A stretch of 64,000 bases of DNA, from positions 45,864,477 through 45,928,476 of the forward strand of contig OU964918.1 of NCBI GenBank assembly GCA_918807975.1. Reading direction: 5' to 3'. How positions within the stretch are numbered: position 1 is the stretch's first letter; each line of letters opens with the position of its first letter. Positions 11,557 through 23,600 of this stretch are shown here, piece after piece. Under the pieces are notes generated by a model. It was not told the origin of the DNA. It worked only from the letters and a program-made list of their open reading frames with translations, and ran no database searches. The position numbers were made by a program, and so were the translations under genes. This DNA is from Aplidium turbinatum (Eukaryota > Chordata > Ascidiacea > Aplousobranchia > Polyclinidae).

Positions 11557-12963
11557 TCAATAACCATTCGCCTTTTTATGATTATCTTGGGTAACCACAA
11601 GAGGCTGCGCACGCCATGGAGAGTTACTTGGCTCGATGAGTCCTTCCTTCAGCAGTCGTTTTACTTCTGATCCTATGAATTCTTTATTCTGCATTGAATA
11701 ACGCCGTTCTTTGGTTGCCACTGGATGGCAATCCTCCGTTAGATGCTGGAATAAATTGACAGGAGTTGACGTCTTTACAGCTTGCAACAATCTGAGGTGT
11801 AACGTGGGCTTCGAACCTCCGAAGTAAATGCTGACTCTTTTATGCTGTTCCATAAAGTCTTGACCGAGTATGACATCAGTTAGCAAATTTTCCAGCACCA
11901 TTACATCCACTTTTTGGTATAGTTGACCACCAAGGTTCACGTCAACTTTACATATGCCTACACCTTTAAAGCTGCATCCTTTTACTGCTAAACCAATCCG
12001 CTGATCAGTCTCTTTAAGGTTTAGTGGCAATTGTTGACTAAACGACTTGCTTATGTGCGATAACGACGATCCTGTGTCCAGTAAAGCATTGGCAGAAATA
12101 CCGTTAATCGTGACAGGAATGATGACTTTCGTATCAATAGATTTTGAAGTCTTTTGAGGGGCTATGTGCATCAAAGAAGTTGAAGAACAATGACTTTTAT
12201 TCATAGAAAGTTTAGGTGATCGACACATTTTGGAGAAATGTCCTTTCTTAGCACAACGATAGCACTCAACTTCCTTAGCTGGGCAAAATTGTCGAGAATG
12301 CCGTTTATTTCCACAATATGGACATCTTACTAAAACGGTAGCTGCAACAGTATCTTGCTTTCTTTCAAGGTTATCTTTAGGTTCGGATATAACAGCAACT
12401 TGGTGCGAATGCAGTGTCGAGGGTTCTGCAACTATTCGTCCAGCGTTTGTTTGAGCATCTTCCAACGACCGAGCTTTCTCGAAAGCAGCTTGTAGAACAA
12501 GGTTTGGTTCTTCCAGTAAACGTTGCTTAATTTCTAGTGATGTCAATCCGCCGATAAAGGCATCAAGAATAGACTCCTGTCTGTGCTGAACGGCCGACAC
12601 AGCTTCAAAATTGCAGTCAGTACTCAAGCGCTTGAGCTTTTGATAGTATTCATCAAGTGTCTGGTTGACGTCTTGCTTGCAAGATTTAAGCAAATAACGC
12701 GCATAAATTCGATGAGGAGCTTTGTCATATGCACTTTGAAGTTGAGTAATCGCAGCTTCATACGTGCCAACTTCTGAAATGACCTCATAAGCTGCACTAT
12801 CAAGATGATTGACAAGAAGACCGAGTTTATCTGCATCCGAAATACCTTCGTACTTCTGAATATAATAGGTAAATGACCTATACCAGTGCGACCAAAGCTT
12901 CCTGGCTTCGCTACTGTGAAGATCGGCAGTAAACAGTTTTGGTCTTAAGTCTTTAAGATACAT
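11557..12963 (-). pseudogene. Gypsy gag-protease region (fossil)
   Basis: An open frame of 468 codons. It has a gag capsid-like helical region (residues 1-190), zinc knuckles (CPYCGNKRHSRQFC, CYRCAKKGHFSKMC at about 213-250), then an aspartic protease with LLDTGSS (about 293-299) and the start of the polymerase domain. This gag-protease-RT order is the Gypsy arrangement. Confidence 0.88.
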
Positions 12964-12983
12964 TCTGTGTCTGTTTATTAAAT

Positions 12984-13349
12984 TGTTATGAATCCATACT
13001 CATTCATCACAAATCCTCAAATTAAGGTTTAATAAACAAAACACACGATATAGCTGAACATAAACATAGCGGTTAACATCAACATAATAAGGTAGTAGGT
13101 ATTAAATTAAATAAAGAGATTATACACTACAGCTTACAACTAAAGAATACATGCAACCAAAATGTCTTCACTACTAAACAATCTGCTGTATGAACCTACG
13201 CTGCTAAGAACACAAGTAAAATGTCGCGGCAGGTATTTGATTGTTTAAACGAGAAATTACCTACGTCATAGTACCGCAAGGAGAAGCAATAGAATGATTA
13301 GGTATGAGGCAAAATAAGAATGGTCAGTTGTAATCAGTAATCTACAACA
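12984..13349 (-). repeat. Gypsy 5' LTR
   Basis: 366 bp and nearly identical to 7731-8096. It is followed on the right by the C-run of the host element. Confidence 0.9.
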
Positions 13350-14079
13350 CCCCCCCCCTCCCCCCTTAAAAATGTTTTAGTAGTTAACGACGTAGATTAA
13401 GGCATTTAATATGTTTTGGATTGCACTGTCAAAGCAATTAACAATGTTGTTGAAATACATGGCCCAATCTACCTACCCCACCCCAGGTATGCCAATGTAG
13501 CATAGTGTTCTGTAAGCCTATTATAGTGAAAAAGAATTTGTAGAAGAAAAGAAAGTTTTCAAATAAGAAAAGTTTTCAATTGTCCATTGTATGATTTATT
13601 AGCTTTACATACTCATGATACTCTTAGTCTCTTACTGGGCGTGTTTTTCAGCGTTATTGTGATTGTGTAGTGTGTATATGTTATTGCTTGAGGGTGGTTT
13701 AGGGTAGGCCTTCTTTTTCGTTCTATAGTTCAGAGTGCCGTAATTTTTGATTAAAGTTAAAATTGCGTTCGATATTTAAACTTTCACAGAGTAGTTCGAT
13801 TTATGCTTTAATTAAGGTAATGACGTTGCCTATCATGATCGAACTAATATGGTTTTTACTTCTCCGTTTAGGCCTACTATCATGCTTTTCATATTCAGAA
13901 TCGGTATCTGTACAGTGACATACGCAAAGACCGTGAGAGTCTATATTTCACCAACAGATAAGCTAACTTAAACCTTGGTCAGACTATAGAGTAGCATAAG
14001 GCAATTCTTGATAAAAAAAAAAGTCAAATTGTATCGAATGCCCCCCTCCCCACGGAACAAAATCCTGCGTACGCCGCTA
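13350..14079. other. Non-coding remainder of the hAT shell
   Basis: No ORF or RNA gene recognised. It ends with the related hAT terminus TACGCCGCTA at 14070-14079. Confidence 0.4.
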
Positions 14080-14281
14080 AACGTACCCTCAGTGCGCGTA
14101 GTTCATTGGGTTTAGTAAGCCAACTACGTCGTCTACGTGAGGCATTAAATGCGACGTTAAGAATGTTATATCGTATCGTTTGTTTTCAATACAACATCTA
14201 TCCAAATGAGTAAACTAGCCGTTGCAAATTAAAACATTATCGTCAATGCAAGCTGAGTACCTATGCCAGTAACCTATCGGC

Positions 14282-14775
14282 CAGTGGCGTAGCCAAGGGG
14301 GGGGGGGGGGGGGGGTTGGAGATTACAACCCCCCCATTTGGCACGCGTGTGACGTCACGATATTGAGAATGATGCTTTCAGTCTCTATGTCTCTAAAACA
14401 AAGTTTGCCTAATTTTAAACAAAACTGCATTAAAAGAGCGAGTTTTGCCAATACCAAACATTCAAATATCTCAGCCAGGAATTAGTAACAAGAAAACATA
14501 GAGACTTAGCTTTATTACCGAAAAATGCCCAAGAAAACATGATCTTATCCTTTTGCTATGCCACCGAACAGCACCATTTTACAGGAATGTTTATACCCAC
14601 ATTTTTGTTGAAAATGCTCTCAGAATGCACCAAATTCAAAGCAATTTTTCAAAATTTTCTGGGGGAGGCCCCTCAGACTCCCCACCGCTGGTTGTCGCCT
14701 TTGGCGAAGACGCCGTCGGGCTTCGCCCGCCGGCCGTCAAAACCCCCCCTTTCAAAATTCCTGACTACGCCACTG
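14282..14775. mobile_element. hAT MITE, 494 bp
   Basis: Inverted ends CAGTGGCGTAGCCA and TGACTACGCCACTG, with near-perfect 8-bp duplication ctatcggc/ctatcgcc (14274-14281, 14776-14783). A 20-plus-bp G run lies just inside the left end. It is non-coding; open frames through it are by chance. Confidence 0.85.
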
Positions 14776-14878
14776 CTATCGCCTGTTATTAGCAAATGGG
14801 CGTTTTTTAGTTTCGATTCAAAAACATTTTCAATGTCCCCCCCCTTGAGAAAATCCTGCGTACGCCACTGAGTATGCA

Positions 14879-15178
14879 TATGTATCGGCTGCTTCCTGCA
14901 GTCCACTTTTCAACTTGACACACTTATGCAGCTTATATTGGCATTGAGCGCGCATTACGGATGGTTGCACTGGAGCTCCAGCTGACGAAGTTGGGGCTCT
15001 GTTTATGTTTCTACCCTGTTTATGAAGCAAATTCATTAACAGTGCTACCTGCCTCATTTGGTCTCCACTAAGTTCAAAAATGGACTGGAGTAAGATTAGT
15101 GTAAGGACTTAATAAAATTGTTAGATATACAAGACTCAAAGACACGACATTAAAATATAGCGGCACTTTGTAAACGAT
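14879..15178. repeat. 300-bp direct repeat, copy a
   Basis: Its first 17 bases are displaced to 7671-7687 by the hAT shell insertion. It matches 15487-15778 at roughly 80%. The pair flanks a BEL/Pao integrase fragment and may be degenerate LTRs or a tandem duplication. Confidence 0.7.
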
Positions 15179-15179
15179 T

Positions 15180-15460
15180 ATGAGATATCTATTGTACATT
15201 AGATATCCGAACCTTAATCCTTACCTAGTTGATGGCTTGTTACGAGTTGGAGGCCGTCTACAAAAGGCATCTCTCCCATCGGAGGTCAAGCACCCCATCA
15301 TTCTGCCAAATCATCATACGGTAACCGATTTAAACCGATCCAGTAACCGATCTAGCCCATTCCAGGCCGTTGGCACCGATCTTCTCGGTCCGCTGATGAT
15401 AAAAAGTGGTCGCAGCAGTTTAAAAGATAGCCTACATATGTATTTTTAATTGTTTAACGA
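15180..15460 (+). pseudogene. BEL/Pao integrase fragment (fossil)
   Basis: Encodes DGLLRVGGRLQKASLP and HPIILPNHHTVTDL, the conserved start of BEL/Pao integrases (zinc-binding HHCC region), then FQAVGTDLLGPL of the catalytic core. It is an isolated scrap of an older, broken element on the plus strand, unrelated in position to the two larger BEL/Pao copies. Confidence 0.8.
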
Positions 15461-15486
15461 CTTGTGCTGTGCACTTCGAGGTACCG

Positions 15487-15778
15487 TAGTTCTTATGTAT
15501 CTGCCGCTTCCTCCAGTCCACTTTTCAGCTTGAACACTTATGCAGCTTATTTTGGCAATGAGCGCGATAACAGATGGTTGCACTGGAGCTCCAACTGACG
15601 AAATTGTCGCTCTGTTTATGTTTATAACGCAACATCTACTAACAATGTTACCTGCCTCAGTTGGCCTCCATTATATTCAGAAATGGCTGGGGTGAGATTG
15701 GTGTAAGGACGTTATAAAATCGTTAGATTTACAAGATTCAAAGATACGACCTATAATGGCCCCTTGTCAACGATTATA
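15487..15778. repeat. 300-bp direct repeat, copy b
   Basis: Diverged copy of 14879-15178, including its intact first part tagttcttatgtat. It supplies the empty site for the 7688-14870 insertion. Confidence 0.7.
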
Positions 15779-16024
15779 AATACATTGCCTATAATTAAGG
15801 GCCACCGTCAACTTTTTTCAGTTTTAGTGGGTAACAAGCAAAAAAGTACAACTGAGCTTCTATGTATCGTTAATAGGCCTACTTCGTCGTTGTCAAGCAA
15901 GCGATCCATGTAATAAACAATCAAACAATCAACGAAAAACATCAATTTATTAAGAAATGACATGAAGTAAGTAAATAACAACGTTTTTCAATCATCAATC
16001 CTTGTGCATGAGGTGGTTTGGTTG

Positions 16025-16313
16025 GTTTTATATCTTTATCCTTGCACTGACAAAGCCTTGATAAGTTATTCCTGGTAGTTTCGCATACTTGTAGAGGCTT
16101 TTGACGCAGGGCCGGCTACCGAGGTTGGCAGAGTGAAGTTTTCCGATTGTTGCAGGGAAATCATTCCATCCATTAAGTGCCGCTGAATGGAGAGCAGTCC
16201 TTAGAATATGTTGCTCAAGCGCACACCCGAAAGTCGAACCAGCGCCGCTTGATCTTGAAGCTCTTCGTTCACGAAGTCACGTGCTAACCAACAACTGAGC
16301 TATCGGGGCGGAC
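16025..16313 (-). mobile_element. tRNA-derived SINE
   Basis: Minus-strand head resembles a tRNA with box A (TAGCTCAGTTGTTGGTTAGC) and box B (GGTTCGACT), then a body containing CTGCTCTCCATTCAGCGGCAC and a tail GGATAAAGATA. A related head and body fragment is at 42790-42915 and a related tail at about 46610-46635. The anticodon-region fold is poor, so it is not a functional tRNA gene. Confidence 0.75.
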
Positions 16314-16319
16314 GAACAC

Positions 16320-17540
16320 AAATTCAACCAGATAGCACCCTCTTCAATCAACCACCGTTGCTCACCTACAGAATCATTTAACTCCTCCCAATCAACCTTT
16401 GAAAACAGACTACTGCTCCCTCTCTTCCCTTTACATGTCGAGCTAGGTCCTAGCCTAGAATCGGACAAATCATTGACGTCGCCTCTTGACGTACCGTACG
16501 CTTGCACCTTGCTGCCCCACGTCTACATCTTTATAAACCAAAACCTTCCAGTGAAACCCTCATATCGAAAAATTGTCTGTTCTACGCCACTTTGATCAAT
16601 CAAAGCTTCGAGTTCCTAAGTAAGTTACGAGTTTATAAAGTAGTAGGCTAAAGTAGGCTACGTTACCTCTAAGTGCCCATTGTCAGGGTTGCCAGATCCA
16701 GTTTTATGTCATACTGTTTAGGCAGCAATTGGGAGGTTAGGAGTAAGATTACGGTCCGACAACCCTTTAAAATGTCTGCAGATTTCAGATAATGCTTAAA
16801 AATTGTTTAATGTTGCAAGGTCTGTGAGTTGTGCTTGATAGTAGGGGGAAATTTTAAACAGGTTGCAATATTGCTGATTCTTTTAATTTTTTATTATTAT
16901 GATTTGACTACAATAAACACTATTTTTATTTAAAAACATCCTGCAACACTAAAAATGCTCGACAATGGGTATTTAGAGGTAGCCCATAGTTCAACAATCT
17001 TAGGTTATGCGTTTTGTTACAGAAATCACGATTTAATCTTTTTTCTTTCAGTATAAATTTAAATCTTGAACTATTTGTATGTATGTAAATATAAAAAATA
17101 ATCTGGCAACACTCTAAAATTATTTATTTCATTGACATGAACTATTTTATTTTAACAAATAAACTGATGTGATGTTACCTGCAATCAAAGCTCATGTCGA
17201 CAGCTACTTCCAGATTCCTGAGTTGGAACTTTTATTAAAATTTGAAAAATAAATCTAATCTGGCAACACTGCAATATTGACTCACCTGGCAACACAGTAA
17301 ACTAATAAAAATTTTTATTGAAATTTTTAAATAAATAAATAATAAGCAACACTAGATGTCGTCGAAGAGAGGTGACCTCCCCAACCTTTTCCTGACAACA
17401 ATTTCATTATCACAACATTGAAGTTTACGTTGATACAACGTCGCTTATCGTTGATACTTTGTGGTCGTCATGTAATAAACAAAGAAGGGATAACATTAAT
17501 TCAACATAAAACAACATCAAATAAATAAACAACAAAATAT
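16320..17540. other. Non-coding, TGGCAACAC-rich stretch
   Basis: No gene recognised. The motif TGGCAACAC or its inverse occurs near 16685, 17104, 17262 and 17286. Sequence near 15905-16005 resembles that near 17465-17570, the 3' end of the NACHT gene model, suggesting a small local duplication. Confidence 0.4.
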
Positions 17541-17541
17541 T

Positions 17542-17601
17542 TCAACCAAGTCGATCCTTGTGGATGATGACGTCGTCATCGCCAGCGCAGATAATCAACT
17601 T
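17542..17601 (-). CDS. Candidate NACHT gene terminal exon 7
   Basis: Twenty codons including the stop, following acceptor CGACTTTTACAG in phase 0. It encodes KLIICAGDDDVIIHKDRLG, which looks like a closing beta-strand cap. No AATAAA on the minus strand was found close downstream, so the transcript end is unplaced. A similar sequence near 15990-16005, downstream on the same strand, suggests a duplicated relic of this 3' end. Confidence 0.4.
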   Translation of the reverse strand, partial: KLIICAGDDDVIIHKDRLG

Positions 17602-20600
17602 CTGTAAAAGTCGAAGCGAATAATTAAATTAAAGAAGTTTTCCAAACTTGGAATACTTTGGATCCTTCCAACTGTGTATTGATGGAACTTCGTTGAATCA
17701 ATGTAATGTTGATGCAAATACTTCACGTTGATACAATGTCTATTGACGTAGAATCAAGGATAGAATAACAGACTTTGGTGATTGTAGGCTTTTTTGCGTT
17801 ATTTTCGCCGAACAACCCAGCAAACAATATTTAGACATCGCTGAAGATAAATGGCTACATAAAATTAAAGCCACCATTAACATACAAAAATTGATTCGAC
17901 CAACCACTTAGGCCTAGTCTGTTTTGTTACTCCCGTGTCATCAGCAACCTCCGACCCCTGTAGTGTAGATTATTCAACCATGCCCAATGCCCATTCACAC
18001 TTTATTCTTTTTGGCGTTATATCAATGTAAACTTATGGCAGTGGACTGTAATCTAAATTGCGTTTTTCTTTGTATTCGCCTTGTTGTACGATTGTAATTT
18101 ACTTGATGGATGATAATGTTCATGTGTTCTTAAATTTTGTACCAGTATAGTGTTGAAAATCGTGGCAGAACACCAGTTTAAGATTTAGGCTTGCAGGTTT
18201 TGATTTTAATTTTATGTACCGTAACCATCTATTTAAAATAGAATTTTATGCATGCTGATAAATCGGAGTTTGCTTTATTTGTTCGTTTTACGTATTTTCA
18301 AATTTTCTTTTTTAGATGTGCTAGCTGAAGATGCTATTACTATAGCGAAATCGATTCTTACTTAATAAATAACACTAAGAGGTTAGATTGTTGTGCAAAT
18401 GCCAGCATTTGATGAATGCAAAATAGCAGTACCATAGGCTACCTAGGTTAGCTAGGCTACAATTACCAGAAGCAAAATATTATAAACAATTCGAGGTTAG
18501 AGTTTGGTAAATGTGACGTTAGTTAACGTTGATACAACGTAATGTACTCTACATGTTATGTCAGATAACGTTGATACAACGTAATGTACTCTAGATGTTA
18601 TGTTAGGTAACGTTGATACAACGTAATGTACTCTACATGTTATGTTAGATAACGTTGATACAACGTTACTTTCACCTTATTGTTCGACCCATCCAGAGCT
18701 TCCTTCAACATGGATCGTTCCATCATGTTCGCAATTCTCCACCTTCCATCACCATCATCGAGGCAATCCACCATCACAAGCATCTCCTCAACTTTGCTCA
18801 TTACCTCGATGACGTCATGGACAGATAGGAAGTTGAATTGGACATACATGCAAACAATCTAAACACAAATAATTATGATGCAACAATTAAATAATGTTGT
18901 TGTTTGTGACGTTTTGTTTATTTCTAAAAGTTTAACAAAACTAAAATAATCAAAATTGGAAACTGACTTGGACTCGGACGATAAAACAATGTGAAGTAAC
19001 GTTGAATCAACGTAACAACTGATGTGAATGCAACCATGGATCAATGTAATTAAACGTTGGTTATAAAAGTTAAACATGACTTACGGATCCAGGCATGGAT
19101 TTGATCGCCTCCTTCCATGAACGGAATTGGTTGGAATTCATTTTGCAAAAGCACAGATTAAGGATTCCAATTCGCCCTGGCATCAATTTGAGGAATGACG
19201 TCACCGCATGGAAGTCATTCTGAGTATCGGAGAATATCATCATTATCCTCCCTCCATCAAAATGACTTCTTGCGGCCACGGTCACTTCCTTGTCGTTGCC
19301 TTCCCTCAGGATTCTGCTGATGGCGATGATGGAGCGACCATCATCATTGTGATCTAATGATGCAGGAATAATATCAGTCAATATTAGCTCGGCTAACCAG
19401 GTTGTAATCTAAAACCACAGTTTGGTTCCAACCATAAAATAATCAAACATTGAATCCAAGTTGCTGACGTAAGAATAAAACATTAATTTATTTACCTCGC
19501 AAACAAAATATAAACAATTATTTTGAATGACAAAGTGGCTATTTTTTCTGGTTACGATCAAAAAGCATTGTTTCGTGGGCGAGTGTTGCCAGATTAGAGC
19601 TTTCACTTTGTTTCGTTTTCACAAGTTTTTCTGTTCAAGGTCTTTGAAGTTTTGGAGCTGGTATACAAGTCCCCGCCCTGGTTAAAAAAGCGATGACGTC
19701 ACGGATAAAAAAAGCGATGACGTCACGGAGAGGTATCGACCAAAAATTAGTGAAAAAGTAGGGTGAAAGCAGTCAACTATGACGATAACAAGCATACAAG
19801 TGTCCGCCTTTACTAAATTAGTTGTGATTTGCTTGTTTCTGCTTCGATTTTAACAATTGAACCAACCCTGCAAAGCACAAGATTTCACCTATGCAAAGCA
19901 ATGTAATACAGGCCCGAAAAATACCACATATCTCCTTAGAAAAGAGTTAAACTTGACCAAGTTTAACTATTTATCCAAAGAATACTTTTAAAGATACCAG
20001 CATTTAATCAAGAACATATCTCTGTAGTTTCTGCTTCGATTTTAACAATTGAACCATTGCTGGAAGGCACAAGCTATCGTCTACCCAAATAAAGGTAGGC
20101 CAGAGTCTAAAAGTTAAAAATATTTCCTAGGTAAAGAGTTGAACTTGACTGAGTTTAACCATTTATCCGAAAAATATCTGTAAATATACCAGCATTTAAT
20201 CAACGCTAGTTTAAAGAACATATCTCTGTCTATTTACAAGCAAAAGTTGGGGTTGATAGCTTTTTCATAAAGCGAGCAATCGGACTTCAAACACAAGCAA
20301 ATAGCGCCCGATGACTCGTTGCATTTCCGAATCGAAGCAAGCGTAGGCCTATAAAGTATATATGTCTCCGCCAGTCTGCGATCATTTTATGCCTTTATTA
20401 AATTAGTTGTAAGTTGATTGTTTCTGCTTTGATTTTAACAATTGAACCATTGCTGCAAAGCACAAGCTATTGTCTACCCAAATAAATGTAAGCCAGACTC
20501 TAAAAGTTAAAAATATTTTCTAGGTAAAGAGTTGAACTTGACCAAGTTTAACCATTTATCCGAAAAATATCTTTAAATATACCAGCATTTAATAAAAGCT

Positions 20601-23600
20601 AATTTAAAGAACATATCTCTGTCTATTTACGAGCAAAAGTTGAGGTTGATAGCTTTTTCACAAAGCGAGCAACCGGACTTCAAACACAAGCAAATAGCGC
20701 CCGATGACTCGTTGCATTTCTGAATCGAAGCAAGTATACAAGTCTCCGCCAGTCTGCGATCATTTTATGTCTTTATTAAATTAGTTGTCCTAAGTTGCTT
20801 GTTTCTGCTTCGATTTTAACAATTGAACCATTGCTGCAAAGCACAAGCTATCGTCTACCCAAATAAAGGTAACCCAGACTCTAAAAGTTATAAATATTGC
20901 CTAGGGTAAAGGTAAAGTGCCTAGGTAAAGAGTAAAGAGTTTATCCGAAAAATATTTTTAAAGATACCAGCATTTAATCAACGTTAATTTAAAGAACATA
21001 TCTCTGTTTATTTACAAACAAAAGTTGAGGTTGATAGCTTTTTTACAAAGCGAGCAATCGGACTTCAAACACAAGCAAATTGCGCCCGATGGATTTCGCT
21101 ACATTTATCAAACAATAAATTAATAAATTCTGTGACACCATCCCTCTTTGCTCTGGTTAACATAATCCTCGATGGGGCGAACATCAAGCACCAGACTCAG
21201 TTGGCCAACACAACCAACACAACTGCTGCGCTTACACTATCGCAGCTACTGGTGGCTGAGCCAGTTTTGCGTTCTCTAACAATACATACAATCAGCATAC
21301 CGGCACACTGAAGCACAAGCCAACTTGTAGTCTACTTTCTTCATCCTTACTTACTGTAGATTACAGTTTATACACCTAATGAAACAAAGAAAGATTGCTG
21401 AAATTGTAAGTAAAGCAGATGCCATTTTTATGGCACTGTAACAAACCCCTGTTCTTACCCCAAGTGTTATAGAAACTAAAATTTTAGTCTTAGCATCACA
21501 TACAGTATAATATATGTGTTTCTATAAATTACTTAGACAAAGGATCATATTCATAAACACACAGTTCATTCACTGTCATCTTCACATTATTTTGCACTTG
21601 TTACAGTTGTGTTGGTGACTCGGTGCTGTTCGCAAACCAAACGTTTGCATTTGGAGCATATAATGTTAACTTTTCTATCGTTGTTTCAAGGACATTAAAA
21701 ACATCTTCCTCTCTTCCGTCTCACTAGCTGCCTTGACGTTAAGAATATATTTGAAGCTTCAGTGTTTCGAGTTACAGAAACTCCCATACCTTCAATAGCT
21801 CTAACGATGTGAAGCTGAAAACCAGATGGATTACATGCTCTGCGCAAGACATTAGGTTTCGTAAATATTCTTTGCCTAACTCCGTCAAAAAATAATATCC
21901 TCGATTAGATTTTCTACTGTTCCAGTCTCTGTTTTTGAACACCCAAGTGATATAGGAATTCAGGGCTCCAATGTTGAATTGAATGTCAAGCACGTTCGTA
22001 AAAAGTCGGAAAGGCCATCTTGACATTCGTCTGGCAGAAGAATATTCACTCACCAACTTGTCTGCATCATCCACTCCGCCTTTTGTGCAGTTATATTCAA
22101 GTATCGTGTTGGGTTTCTTGTGATCTTCATTAGACAGTGAATCATCAAGATACTGAGAAGATAGTAAACGAACCGTCTTGTTTTTTTAGGCACATAGCTT
22201 ACAACTGACAGTTTATCTGAAAAGATAAACTTTGACGATAAAACATACCGTCCCTTCGCAAATCCATAACTGCAGGAATATCTGACTTTTTTGCTCAGTG
22301 TTCCTGTCTTGGTGATATGTTTCTGGAGCAAAAATTCTGCAGTTGGCAGTGATGTAAAAAAATATCTATGGTAACACTTCTTCCAGTTGCAAACAGTGAT
22401 TTCATCAAGTCACACAGTACACACAACCAGATGTCCTTGATTTTTCTCTGGTGCACTCCCAGGAAGTTTTCCAGTATAGACTTGGAGATTATACAGGTAA
22501 GTGGTTTTCACGTCTTCAGCTGCCCACACTTTAATTCCCTATCTTTCTGGTTTTGATTTCATGTACTGTCTCATTGGACATTTCCCTCGGAAAGAGACTA
22601 ATTGTTCATCTACCGTTACTTCTTCAAATGGCTTATAGATTTTTTTGCAGTTTTCTACAAATCCATCCCAAATTTCGCGTAAAGCTGCAAGTTTAGCATT
22701 TTCTTTTCTTTGACCACGTGTTGATTTGTCATCAAATTCTCAAACTCTGGCAAAATGTAAGGACATTTTTCGCGTGAAGTTAACTGGATAAAATTCAGCA
22801 TTTGTAACCTAATATACCAAGGGGGTCCAATCAGGACCCCAGGTAACGTTATGCTGTTTTTTGCATATGTTTCAAATATTTTTTTAATTTTTGTTGCACT
22901 ATACTGAACTTGCTTAAATTTATGACACATACACAGATAAGGAGACAAATTGTTGCTAAAGGTAAGGCAGGAGATAAAAAAAATTCACCTTTGGGGCCCC
23001 TACGAGACCCCGCTTGGTATGTTAAGGGTTAAAGCTATGTAATCAAAGTCACAACAAACTATCTCATAACTTTTAATACATGAAGCTTACGGGCGGAAGT
23101 CGGTATGAGCGGCAAAAGTCTGGGTCACAGACCTTTACGCAGCTCCAAAATAGGCAGCTGTAAAGAGAACCACAACAAACAGTCTCTGTTGAAGTAGATT
23201 AACATGTTAAACCATAGATTTTAGACAGACTATATCAACGACAGAGTTGAAGTATTACCAGTAAAAGTTCCGCTGAAATACTGTATTTCACTGTCCGAAG
23301 CACGGTCTCAATTATTACCTCCACGTGTATTTCCCAATCTTCATTAGAAAGAAATAGGTTTTCACCAGACACTGCCATTGCTATTCCTGTATAAGCATGA
23401 AGCTTCCGCTTCCAGATGTTTGAAATTGTAAGAAAGTGTCATTTTCTGTTTTGCCAATGGAAAGCCAGTTAGCACCAGTCATGCGTGGCAAAGAAGACGC
23501 GTGATTTTAACGCCGCTTTGGTTTGTTGCATTAAAATCGCCTTTTTCTTTTTTCGCAGTTTTCGTCTACTAATATAAAGTCTATGGTGTGACAAAGCAAC

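Larger units (their letters stand above)
7731..13349 (-). mobile_element. Gypsy (Ty3-like) LTR element
   Basis: Fossil LTR element on the minus strand. LTRs of 366 bp each are at 7731-8096 and 12984-13349, TG...CA, differing at only a handful of positions (roughly 1-2%), so it is fairly young. It sits in a C-run that could be its 5-bp duplication (ccccc). Parts seen in order: gag with a CCHC knuckle and aspartic protease (11557-12963), reverse transcriptase with YLDD (11094-11492), RNase H and integrase zinc region (to about 10230), integrase core and tail (8139-9020). A hAT element is inserted at 9028-10222. The element is broken at several points. Confidence 0.93.
7688..14870. mobile_element. 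hAT-type element (outer shell of a three-level nest)
   Basis: Left end CAGTGGCGTACACAGG and right end CCTGCGTACGCCACTG are inverted repeats. Flanks tgtatgca (7680-7687) and agtatgca (14871-14878) match at 7 of 8, as expected for a hAT duplication. Removing the insert also restores a repeat that recurs at 15487. The shell carries G/C homopolymer runs near its ends and no recognised transposase. A second, related right end at about 14070-14079 (TACGCCGCTA) implies another element of the same family within it. A Gypsy element occupies 7731-13349. Confidence 0.7.

Noticed and set aside
14070-14087. Right end of the 7688 hAT shell at 14079
   Set aside because: Its flank aacgtacc does not match tgtatgca, whereas the end at 14870 does (7 of 8). 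It is kept as the end of a separate related element.
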